Source of the DNA: Sphaerospermopsis torques-reginae ITEP-024 | GTDB lineage: Bacteria; Cyanobacteriota; Cyanobacteriia; Cyanobacteriales; Nostocaceae | DNA length: 64,000 nucleotides | Assembly: GCF_019598945.1 (NCBI RefSeq) | Contig: NZ_CP080598.1 | Coordinates: forward strand, 4,960,001 to 5,024,000 | Direction of reading: 5' to 3' | Shown here: piece by piece, positions 54,906-61,604 of the stretch | Layout of the letters: each line of letters opens with the position of its first letter | How positions within the stretch are numbered: the stretch's first letter is position 1 | Translations under genes and position numbers: made by a program | The notes under the pieces: model-generated | Database searches by the model: none | The model's input: only the letters and a program-made list of their open reading frames with translations | What the model was told of the DNA's origin: nothing

Positions 54906-55848
54906 AAAAATTAGCCGTGATGTTAGTCCACCGTTACCAAACCCCAATTATAGACCCAATTATAAAGTTCCTTTATTAGCTGGACCTGTACATAATTTGG
55001 GTGGGGGTGGTCCTGATATTGATGATGCAATTCAATGGATGATAAATGAAGTTAGGGGAGGTGCTAATTCAGACAAAAAAGTTAATGTTGTTGTCATTCG
55101 TGCTGCTGGTAACGATGATTATAATCAGCTAATTTATAACATGAGAGGGGTGAATTATGTAGAAACTTTGATCATCAGAAACAGACAAGAAGCAAATAAA
55201 ACGGATATTTTTGATAAAGTCAGAAATGCTGGTGTAATTTTCTTTGCTGGTGGTGATCAATGTGAATATATCCGCAACTGGAAAAACACGAAATTAGAAG
55301 CTGCCATCAAATCAGTTTATGATAAGGGTGGGGCGATTGGTGGCACGAGTGCAGGGGCAATGATTCAAAGTGAATTTGTTTATGATTCTTGCGCTTGTGA
55401 AGATAGTATTGAAACTAACGAAGCACTGGAAGACCCCTATAGGAATATTACCTTTACCTATAACTTTTTCCAGTGGAAGTATTTGCGAAAAACGATTATT
55501 GACACCCATTTTGATGAACGCAAAAGAATGGGGAGAATTATGGTATTTATTGCCCGACAAATTCAAGATGGTGTGTCTGATACTGCATTAGGAATAGCTA
55601 TTAGTGAAGAAACATCTTTACTTGTAGATAAATATGGAATTGCCAAAGTTATGGGGAGGGGTTCAGTTTATTTTATTCTTGGAGATCATCCCCCAGAAGT
55701 TTGTGAACCAGGAAAACCTCTGACATATTATGATTATAAAATTTGGCGATTTCCTAGAGGTGAAACTGTTGATTTGAATAACCTACCATCTAGAGGATAT
55801 TATTTTAGAAGTGTGAAGCGGGGAAGATTTGATTCCGATCCTTATTGA
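54853..55848 (+). CDS. Cyanophycinase-like protein (peptidase S51 family)
   Basis: From about 54920 this is a clear S51 peptidase: KVPLLAGPVHNLGGGGPDIDDAIQWM, FFAGGDQCEYIRNW, the nucleophile Ser in GGTSAGAM and the His in DTHFDERKRMGR. The family includes cyanophycinase, which cuts cyanophycin to beta-Asp-Arg dipeptides, but this branch is divergent. The start is uncertain: the frame is open to 54619, yet the part before about 54910 does not resemble protein. I give the last usable ATG, 54853. Homologs I recall have an export signal here, so the gene may be truncated or shifted at its 5' end. Confidence 0.7.
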   Translation: MGTFLISHFTANLNRYFEKISRDVSPPLPNPNYRPNYKVPLLAGPVHNLGGGGPDIDDAIQWMINEVRGGANSDKKVNVVVIRAAGNDDYNQLIYNMRGVNYVETLIIRNRQEANKTDIFDKVRNAGVIFFAGGDQCEYIRNWKNTKLEAAIKSVYDKGGAIGGTSAGAMIQSEFVYDSCACEDSIETNEALEDPYRNITFTYNFFQWKYLRKTIIDTHFDERKRMGRIMVFIARQIQDGVSDTALGIAISEETSLLVDKYGIAKVMGRGSVYFILGDHPPEVCEPGKPLTYYDYKIWRFPRGETVDLNNLPSRGYYFRSVKRGRFDSDPY

Positions 55849-55857
55849 GTCATGGGA

Positions 55858-55882
55858 TTTTGGATTTTGGATTTTGGATTTC
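55858..55882. repeat. STRR (TTTTGGA) after the cyanophycinase-like gene
   Basis: Three units of TTTTGGA directly after the stop codon; further on at about 55994-56035 is a gaaccgcaaag/tacgcaaag run of the kind inside the GGGAGCATCC elements. Confidence 0.8.
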
Positions 55883-56039
55883 TCGTTTCCATGCTCTGTA
55901 TGGAAATGAATAAAGGAAGACTCTGGCTTCTGTTTTATTGGAGTCAGAGACTCTATTCATGCATTCCCAGTCAGAGACTGGGAACGAGACAAAATGAATG
56001 AACCGCAAAGTACGCAAAGTACGCAAAGGAAGAGAAGGT

Positions 56040-57212
56040 TTAGCGGGAAGGAAGTAATGAGGAATTTCTTAAACTTTTCACGGTAGTAATTAAATGTTCG
56101 GCAACTTGATCAATTTCCTCAACAGTATTAAATCGCCCAATACCAAATCTTACAGAAGCATAAGCTAATTTTTCCGAATGTCCTAACGCTGTTAAAACAT
56201 AGGAAGGTGCAACATTATTGGAAGAACAAGCAGAACCGGAAGATACTGCTACTATTGGTTGCAAACCTAAAGAAAGTGCAGCACCGTCCACACCTTCCAC
56301 ACTAATATTTAAATTTCCCGCTAACCTTCTTTCTGGATGTCCATTAAGATAAATTCCCTCTAAAGTTGATAACTGTTTCCACAGTCTTTCTCTTAATTCT
56401 TTTAACCTCAAATTTTCCGTTTCTTGTTCTGTTAAAGCAATTTCCACCGCTTTACCAAAACCTACAATTTGCGGTGTGTATAAAGTTCCAGAACGCATCC
56501 CTCTTTCATGGCCTCCCCCGTGTTGTTGTGCTGCTAATTTCACTCTGGGGTTACGTCTGCGAACATATAAAGCACCAATACCTTTGGGTCCATAAACTTT
56601 ATGGGCAGTTAAAGACATTAAATCAATGTTTAATGCTTGCACATCTAAGGGGATTTTACCAATAGCTTGGGCTGCATCTGTATGAAATATAATTTCTTTT
56701 TCCCGGCAAATTTTACCGATTTCTGCTAAAGGTTGTAAAACACCAATTTCATTATTTGCAGCCATGACAGATACTAAAATTGTATCATCACGCAAGGCTT
56801 TTTCTAATTGTTCTAAATCAATTAATCCATCTTTTTGGACTGGGAGAATTGTAATTTCAAAACCCATGTTTTGTAAATATTCACAAGGGTCTAAAACTGC
56901 TTTATGTTCCGTTGCTAAAGTAACAATATGTTGACCTTTGGAAAAATAAGCTTCTGCGACACCTTTGATAGCTAAATTATTCGCTTCCGTTGCACCACTG
57001 GTAAAAACAATTTCTTCTGGGTTAGCGTTAATCGCATTTGCTAAAATCTCCCTGGTTTGTTTAACAGCAGCTTCACCTTCCCAACCGTAAACATGACTAA
57101 TACTAGCAGGATTTCCAAACTTTTCTGTAAAGTAAGGTATCATGGCATTTAGTACCCTTTTATCTACGGGGGTGGTAGCGTGATTATCGAGGTAGATGGG
57201 ACGATTAGACAT
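56040..57212 (-). CDS. Cysteine desulfurase (NifS/IscS family)
   Basis: A PLP enzyme that takes sulfur from cysteine for iron-sulfur clusters and other uses. From the ATG at 57212 it has 390 residues: IYLDNHATTPVDKRV at the start, EIVFTSGATEANNLAIKG, the PLP lysine in LTAHKVYGPKG and the active Cys in SSGSACSSN. The upstream ATG at 57227 (five residues more) is also possible. The short Cys loop marks a group I NifS/IscS enzyme. It sits right after the nuclease-like gene at 57228, whose stop overlaps the spacer before this start. Confidence 0.95.
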   Translation of the reverse strand: MSNRPIYLDNHATTPVDKRVLNAMIPYFTEKFGNPASISHVYGWEGEAAVKQTREILANAINANPEEIVFTSGATEANNLAIKGVAEAYFSKGQHIVTLATEHKAVLDPCEYLQNMGFEITILPVQKDGLIDLEQLEKALRDDTILVSVMAANNEIGVLQPLAEIGKICREKEIIFHTDAAQAIGKIPLDVQALNIDLMSLTAHKVYGPKGIGALYVRRRNPRVKLAAQQHGGGHERGMRSGTLYTPQIVGFGKAVEIALTEQETENLRLKELRERLWKQLSTLEGIYLNGHPERRLAGNLNISVEGVDGAALSLGLQPIVAVSSGSACSSNNVAPSYVLTALGHSEKLAYASVRFGIGRFNTVEEIDQVAEHLITTVKSLRNSSLLPSR

Positions 57213-57227
57213 AACTAAACTCAACAA

Positions 57228-57884
57228 TTAAGTTAATATTTTACCGATTTTTTTGAGGATTTTGAGAACTTGATATAGTTCGTTTTCACGTCTATATAAA
57301 GTGAATCTATCAGACAAAGCATAACAAAGTTTATCAGTTTGAGTGAGTTTGAGAAATTGAAAGTCTTCACCATTAATTACTAATGAATATAGCGGATAAT
57401 TCGGGTGAGGATTAGCCAACATATAGGTAAGTGCTTGGGGTATGGCTTTAGCTAAGGAAAAATTAGTTCTTTTGGCTTCAATTACTAATAGCCATAACTT
57501 ATCTTGCAGAACTAAAACATCTATTTTACCTTTAATAATCTCTGTAATTTCTTCTTTGGTTTCTTCATCATCTGTAAAGATTGTTTCACTAATTTCTATA
57601 GGTTCTTCTGTGGCAATATAAAAAGGAGATTCATAGAAACCAGCTAAATCTAGTAAGGGAGATAATACCACTAATTTAACGGCATCTTCTAAAGGACTAG
57701 ATTTTTCTACCAAGTTCAGATAATTCTTTTTTACTCGGTCTAAATATTGCTGTTCTAATTCTGAGATGTTAGGTAAATCTGTTTGCCATTCTGTAAAAAA
57801 AAGTTCGTCTTTAGATTTGTGCAGGGCAAATTTTTGTTTTAATTCCGCAAGGGTAATATTCTGTGCTTGGATAATCTGAACCAT
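57228..57884 (-). CDS. Restriction-endonuclease-like protein of type I R N-terminal kind
   Basis: A 218-residue protein with KIDVLVLQDKLWLLVIEAKRT, where D, E and K (E-x-K in IEAKR) fit a PD-(D/E)XK nuclease core, followed by a Q-rich helix (IPQALTYMLANPHPNYPLYSLVING) as in HsdR N-terminal domains. Proteins like this are common in cyanobacteria without any restriction-modification partner. I choose the ATG at 57884 (MVQIIQAQNITLAELKQ); the reading to 57929 adds a less likely 15 residues. It ends 15 bp before the cysteine desulfurase start. Confidence 0.7.
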   Translation of the reverse strand: MVQIIQAQNITLAELKQKFALHKSKDELFFTEWQTDLPNISELEQQYLDRVKKNYLNLVEKSSPLEDAVKLVVLSPLLDLAGFYESPFYIATEEPIEISETIFTDDEETKEEITEIIKGKIDVLVLQDKLWLLVIEAKRTNFSLAKAIPQALTYMLANPHPNYPLYSLVINGEDFQFLKLTQTDKLCYALSDRFTLYRRENELYQVLKILKKIGKILT

Positions 57885-57976
57885 ATTTATCAAAAAATAA
57901 GATACAGGTCTATTCCTATTATAAAGCATGGATGATTATTTTCAGGAGGGAGCGATAAATCGCTCACTACAAACTG

Positions 57977-58453
57977 TTATTTGGTGGTTAATTCTTGTAA
58001 TTTTTTCAAGACTGCTTGTGCATGACCTTTTGTTTTGACGTTTGGCCAAGAATGGGCAATGATTTTATCAGGTGAAATCAAAAATGTAGACCGGGCAACA
58101 CCCATATATTCTTTACCCATAAATTTCTTTAAACGCCATCCACCATAAGCTTCAATTAATTGATGTTCGGGGTCACTTAATAGGGTAATTTCTAAGTTAT
58201 GTTTGGCGATAAATTTGCAATGGGATTTACTTGAATCTGGACTTACACCGATGATTTTAGCACCTAAAGCGGTAAATTCTGCGGCTAAATCTGTAAAATC
58301 TTTGGCTTCTGTGGTACATCCGGGGGTGTCATCTTTGGGGTAGAAATAAAGGACTATCCACTGATTTAATTCAGATAGTTTAACAAGGTTATCGTTTTGA
58401 TCTGGTGTGGAAAAATCTGGTGCAGGTTGTCCAATTTCGGGAATGTTGGTCAT
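57977..58453 (-). CDS. bcp: Thioredoxin-dependent peroxiredoxin (Bcp/PrxQ type)
   Basis: A 158-residue peroxiredoxin that reduces hydroperoxides. The active site DDTPGCTTEAKDF carries the peroxidatic Cys C46. The resolving Cys five residues on, found in many PrxQ proteins, is absent (T/A at that place); C79 in SKSHCKF is the only other cysteine and may play that role. Start and length are normal. Confidence 0.93.
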   Translation of the reverse strand: MTNIPEIGQPAPDFSTPDQNDNLVKLSELNQWIVLYFYPKDDTPGCTTEAKDFTDLAAEFTALGAKIIGVSPDSSKSHCKFIAKHNLEITLLSDPEHQLIEAYGGWRLKKFMGKEYMGVARSTFLISPDKIIAHSWPNVKTKGHAQAVLKKLQELTTK

Positions 58454-58561
58454 AATGAAATGATGAAAGATAAATTGATATAATTTAGAGGATAATACAG
58501 TTATATTTAAATTGCTACTGTTGGCAATTTTGATGACATTTAAGTCTAAACCAAGAACACT

Positions 58562-59401
58562 ATGTTACGTGATTTCACTAACCGAGATGAGTTAATAGCT
58601 TACCTGCGCGAACAATTTCCCCAGTCCGCAGAACGAGATGATCATATCAGCGAAACTGTTGGTGGAAGGAAAGCAGCAAAAGCAAAGCTAAAACAAGTAG
58701 ATCCTGTTGCATACGCAAAAACACGCAATTCTTTAAATGGTGCTGTTACTAGGTTATCACCTTATATTCGTCATGGCGTTTTAAGTTTGCGAGAAATTAG
58801 AGATGATATTTTAGATCGTGTGCAAAATCCAGAGGATGCGAGTAAATTAATTAATGAATTAGGATGGCGTGATTATTGGCAAAGGTTATATATTAAACTG
58901 GGAAAAGGTATTTGGGAAAATCAAGAAGAATACAAAACCGGTTATCAAGTAGCAGACTACGCTGCAAAATTACCATCAGATATTATTGAAGGTAAAACCG
59001 GACTGGTTTGTATTGATAGTTTTAGTCAAGAATTACGAGAAACTGGCTATTTACACAACCATATTAGAATGTGGTTAGCGGCTTATATTATCCATTGGCG
59101 ACGTATTCAATGGCAAGCCGGCGCAAAATGGTTTTTACAACATTTGTTAGATGGTGATCCTGCGAGTAATAATATGTCATGGCAATGGGTAGCGAGTACC
59201 TTTAGTCATAAACCTTATTTTTTCAATCGGGAAAATTTGGAACGTTACACAAAAGGGGTTTATTGTCGTCAATGTCCGCTTTATGGTAAGTGTGATTTTG
59301 AAGGTAGTTATGAGGAGTTGGAAGCGCGACTTTTTCCCAAGGGTGAGTTTAGTAAAAAACCCAATAGTCAAAGTTGGCAGAAGGGGAAAAAAGGAAGGTA
59401 A
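58562..59401 (+). CDS. Stand-alone FAD-binding domain of the photolyase/cryptochrome family
   Basis: A 279-residue protein that holds only the C-terminal FAD-binding half of class I photolyases. The landmarks are RLSPYIRHGVLSLREI (about 64-79), ELGWRDYWQRLY (99-110), LHNHIRMWLAAYII (164-177) and LLDGDPASNNMSWQWVAST (195-213), which match the FAD contacts of E. coli PhrB. The N-terminal alpha/beta antenna domain is missing and the reading starts at MLRDFTNRDELIAYL. Near the end a Cys cluster (C235, C238, C244) lies in YCRQCPLYGKC. A protein matching the missing N-terminal domain is encoded 1.6 kb downstream (61025). Confidence 0.85.
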   Translation: MLRDFTNRDELIAYLREQFPQSAERDDHISETVGGRKAAKAKLKQVDPVAYAKTRNSLNGAVTRLSPYIRHGVLSLREIRDDILDRVQNPEDASKLINELGWRDYWQRLYIKLGKGIWENQEEYKTGYQVADYAAKLPSDIIEGKTGLVCIDSFSQELRETGYLHNHIRMWLAAYIIHWRRIQWQAGAKWFLQHLLDGDPASNNMSWQWVASTFSHKPYFFNRENLERYTKGVYCRQCPLYGKCDFEGSYEELEARLFPKGEFSKKPNSQSWQKGKKGR

Positions 59402-59420
59402 AATTTTCTGAATTTTACAT

Positions 59421-59676
59421 TTGTCAGAATCAGGATAACCAGGATTAAAGGATTTACAGGATGTAATTTTTAGATGGTTTGTTGGTGATGAAAGTTGCAT
59501 TTGTTTGAATCAGGATAACCAGGATTAAAGGATTTACAGGATGTAATTTTTAGATGGTTTGTTGGTGATGAAAGTTGCATTTGTCTGAATCAGGATAACC
59601 AGGATTAAAGGATTTACAGGATGTAATTTTTAGATGGTTTGTTGGTGATGAAAGTTGCATTTGTCTGAATCAGACA
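59421..59676. repeat. Three 80-bp tandem repeats plus a partial fourth
   Basis: Exact 80-bp period: 59421-59500, 59501-59580 and 59581-59660, followed by a truncated unit to about 59676. Each starts ttgtctgaatcaggataacc and ends gatgaaagttgca; differences are single bases. The core CAGGATAACCAGGATTAAAGG is a dispersed repeat that recurs after the YgiT gene and, inverted, at 60731-60886 and 59826-59865. Confidence 0.95.
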
Positions 59677-59685
59677 AATTTAGGC

Positions 59686-59714
59686 TTGACAAGTCGAAAT
59701 AATTATTGTACACT
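59686..59714 (+). promoter_or_regulatory. Near-consensus sigma-70 promoter
   Basis: TTGACA (59686-59691), a 17-bp spacer and TACACT (59709-59714). It points toward the DUF4258 gene but is 217 bp away from it, leaving a long leader or a small RNA. Confidence 0.55.
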
Positions 59715-59930
59715 TATGTTATGAGTGGAAATCTGTGGGCGCAATATATATAGGGTTTTAAACTTCCAACATCGTTATTTTCACCCACGTCAAAAAATCC
59801 CCACCACCAATTTATCAAACCCATCATGAAAATCCTTAAATCCTGGATATCCTGATTCTGACAAAAATATTTACAGGATTGTGATAGTATCATTACCGAA
59901 CCAATCCTGAAAACCAACAAAAATCATGTT

Positions 59931-60212
59931 ATGTTCGACGAAATCTTACAAAAAATCAAGGAGAAAATTACATCACTTCAATATGTAATGACACTCCATG
60001 CAGAAGAAGAAATGAACGACGATAATTTAACCATATATGACATCGAACGAAGTATCCTCAATGGTGAAATTATAGAACGTCAAAAAGATAGAATTACCGC
60101 AGAATCAAAATACCGCATTAGAGGAGTAACCACCGACGGAGTAGAAATAGAAATTATCACCAAACTCAGTTTAAGTGGAAAATTAGTTATCATTACAGTA
60201 TACACTGTTTAA
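59931..60212 (+). CDS. DUF4258 protein, likely toxin of a toxin-antitoxin pair
   Basis: A 93-residue protein of the DUF4258 family: YVMTLHAEEEMNDDNLTIYDIERSILNGEII, then the RYRI-like strand (KYRIRGV) and EIEIITKLSLSGKLVIITVYTV. DUF4258 proteins resemble RelE/MqsR-type mRNA interferases and typically pair with a YgiT-type zinc-finger antitoxin, as here, 17 bp downstream. Toxicity is inferred. The alternative ATG is two codons upstream in another frame and is not used. Confidence 0.82.
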   Translation: MFDEILQKIKEKITSLQYVMTLHAEEEMNDDNLTIYDIERSILNGEIIERQKDRITAESKYRIRGVTTDGVEIEIITKLSLSGKLVIITVYTV

Positions 60213-60229
60213 AATTAGGTAACAGAAAT

Positions 60230-60481
60230 ATGAAATGCGATATTTGTAATAGTGAAGGTGTACATATCCGCAACGTTACCAGAACCTATGGAAAAGGGGA
60301 AGAACTGCTAGTAATTGAAAATGTACCTGTTATTAGCTGTCCTCATTGCGGTGAAAGTTACATGACAGCAGAAACATTACATAAAATTGAACAAATTAAA
60401 CTCAACCGTAAAAATCTTGCAGTTGCACGTTTTGTAGATGTTGTCAGTTTAAATACAGATAATTCACCTATTTTTGTCTGA
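60230..60481 (+). CDS. YgiT/MqsA-type zinc-finger antitoxin
   Basis: An 83-residue protein with CDICNSEGVHIRNVTRTYGKG and VISCPHCGESYMTAETL; the four cysteines (positions 3, 6, 37 and 40) form the zinc knuckle of MqsA-type antitoxins. No C-terminal helix-turn-helix domain is present, so it is the short YgiT form. Its last two codons and stop (TTT GTC TGA) coincide with the first bases of an 80-bp repeat, so the C-terminus may have been set by repeat insertion. Confidence 0.85.
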   Translation: MKCDICNSEGVHIRNVTRTYGKGEELLVIENVPVISCPHCGESYMTAETLHKIEQIKLNRKNLAVARFVDVVSLNTDNSPIFV

Positions 60482-60700
60482 ATCAGGATAACCAGGATTA
60501 TAGGATTTACAGGATGTAATTTTTAGATGGTTTGTTGATGAAAATTGTATTTGTCTGAACCAGGATAACCAGGATTAAAGGATTAACAGGATGGTAATTT
60601 TTAGATGGTTTGTTGGTGATGAAATTTGCATTTGTCTGAATCAGGATAACCAGGATTAAAGGATTAACAGGATGGTAATTTTGAGATAGTTTAAATAATT
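60474..60700. repeat. Three imperfect units of the 80-bp repeat after the YgiT gene
   Basis: Units at 60474-60550 (77 bp), 60551-60631 (81 bp) and 60632-60700 (partial), more diverged than the upstream array and in the same orientation. The DUF4258/YgiT pair thus lies between two arrays of one repeat. Confidence 0.9.
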
Positions 60701-60730
60701 CAGAAAACAATCATTCAACAACATCCTCAA

Positions 60731-60886
60731 AAATCCTATTCATCCCACCAAAAATCATTCAAAAACATCCTGTACATCCTCAAATCCTGGACATCCTGAT
60801 TCAGACAAAAAAATCCTATTCATCCCACCAAAAATCATTCAAAAACATCCTGTACATCCTCAAATCCTGGACATCCTGATTCTGAC
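60731..60886. repeat. Two inverted-orientation units of the related repeat
   Basis: Two near-identical units, 60731-60810 and 60811-60886, period 80 bp. Each contains CATCCTGTACATCCTCAAAT and CCTGGACATCCTGATTC, the reverse complement of the core in the direct arrays, but with another flank (tattcatcccaccaaaaatc). Confidence 0.9.
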
Positions 60887-60887
60887 T

Positions 60888-61022
60888 GTACCCATTCGTC
60901 AACGGGATAATAGCATTCCTGAAAAATTAGCGGAGGTGATAGATTTAGCTTTAACCGAAAAACCGCAAATTTATTTTCAAAGTGCGCTAGAATTTAAGGA
61001 AGCTTTGTTAAAATCTATCTGA
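60888..61022 (+). pseudogene. C-terminal remnant of a serine/threonine protein kinase
   Basis: About 44 codons reading VPIRQRDNSIPEKLAEVIDL, LALTEKPQIYFQSALEFKEALL and a TGA at 61020-61022. This matches the C-terminal end of the cyanobacterial Hanks-type kinase catalytic domain as I recall it. The rest of the kinase is missing; the repeat unit ends right before it. It probably was truncated when the repeats arrived. The next gene starts 2 bp after its stop. Confidence 0.65.
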
Positions 61023-61024
61023 AT

Positions 61025-61438
61025 ATGAATAAACCAATTATTTGGATAAATGGAGATTGTTTAAGTCCTCAAAACCCAACTTTACAAGAATATCCTAACA
61101 CCCCAGCAATTTGGGTTTGGGATGATGCTTTAATAGAAGAGTGGCAATTAAGTTTAAAAAGGATAACTTTTATATATGAGTGTTTGCTAGAATTACCTGT
61201 AGAAATTCGTCGGGGAAATGTAGCCGAGGAAATTATTAAATTTGCTCAAGAAAATGATGCTAAATTGGTGGTAACTACGGATAGTCCCAGTCCCAGATTT
61301 GATGATATTTGTGATCAGATTGAAAAGAAATTGAAATTAGAAATATTTGAAGTTGAACCGTTTTTTGATTATGATGGTTTTATTGATTTAAAACGGTTTT
61401 CCCGTTATTGGAAAGTAGCTGAAAAATATGTTTTTTGA
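61025..61438 (+). CDS. Stand-alone photolyase/cryptochrome-type N-terminal domain
   Basis: A 137-residue protein with the Rossmann-like pattern of the photolyase antenna domain: PIIWINGDCLSPQNPTL (compare the family's WFRxDLRLxDNxAL), AIWVWDDALIEEW, FIYECLLELPVEIRRGNVAEEI (compare the RRGD/xxxL segment) and KLVVTTDSPSPRFDDI. The end FIDLKRFSRYW fits the linker into the FAD domain. No FAD domain follows in this reading frame, so it is a free-standing half. The FAD domain is encoded at 58562-59401. The fit is by pattern, not by a search. Confidence 0.6.
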   Translation: MNKPIIWINGDCLSPQNPTLQEYPNTPAIWVWDDALIEEWQLSLKRITFIYECLLELPVEIRRGNVAEEIIKFAQENDAKLVVTTDSPSPRFDDICDQIEKKLKLEIFEVEPFFDYDGFIDLKRFSRYWKVAEKYVF

Positions 61439-61604
61439 TGAACAAAATACATGATACAAACTTGATTATAAAACTGTAAATCATCTGCGTTCATCTGCGT
61501 TCATCTGCGTTTAATTATTATATTCCCATATATTGTGCCATTAATAGTAAAATTGGAATAAATAGTTAGGAACTAAGTATATTTTATAATCCTCACTAAC
61601 CAGA

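Larger units (their letters stand above)
59402..59930. other. Gap with repeats and a strong promoter
   Basis: About 530 bp: the tandem 80-bp repeats, a consensus promoter at 59686-59714, and from 59826 an inverted-orientation repeat fragment (CCTTAAATCCTGGATATCC). No gene of substance is seen between 59715 and 59930. Confidence 0.6.

Noticed and set aside
59177-59500. 107-codon open frame on the minus strand opposite the FAD-domain gene
   Set aside because: Shadow of the plus-strand photolyase-type gene and of the repeat array.
59421-59660. 80-bp tandem units considered as a CRISPR array
   Set aside because: The whole 80-bp unit is repeated, including what would be the spacer, so there are no unique spacers.
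60507-60710. 67-codon open frame on the minus strand
   Set aside because: It is a translation of the 80-bp repeat units, seen as the repeated NYHPVNPLILVIL segment.
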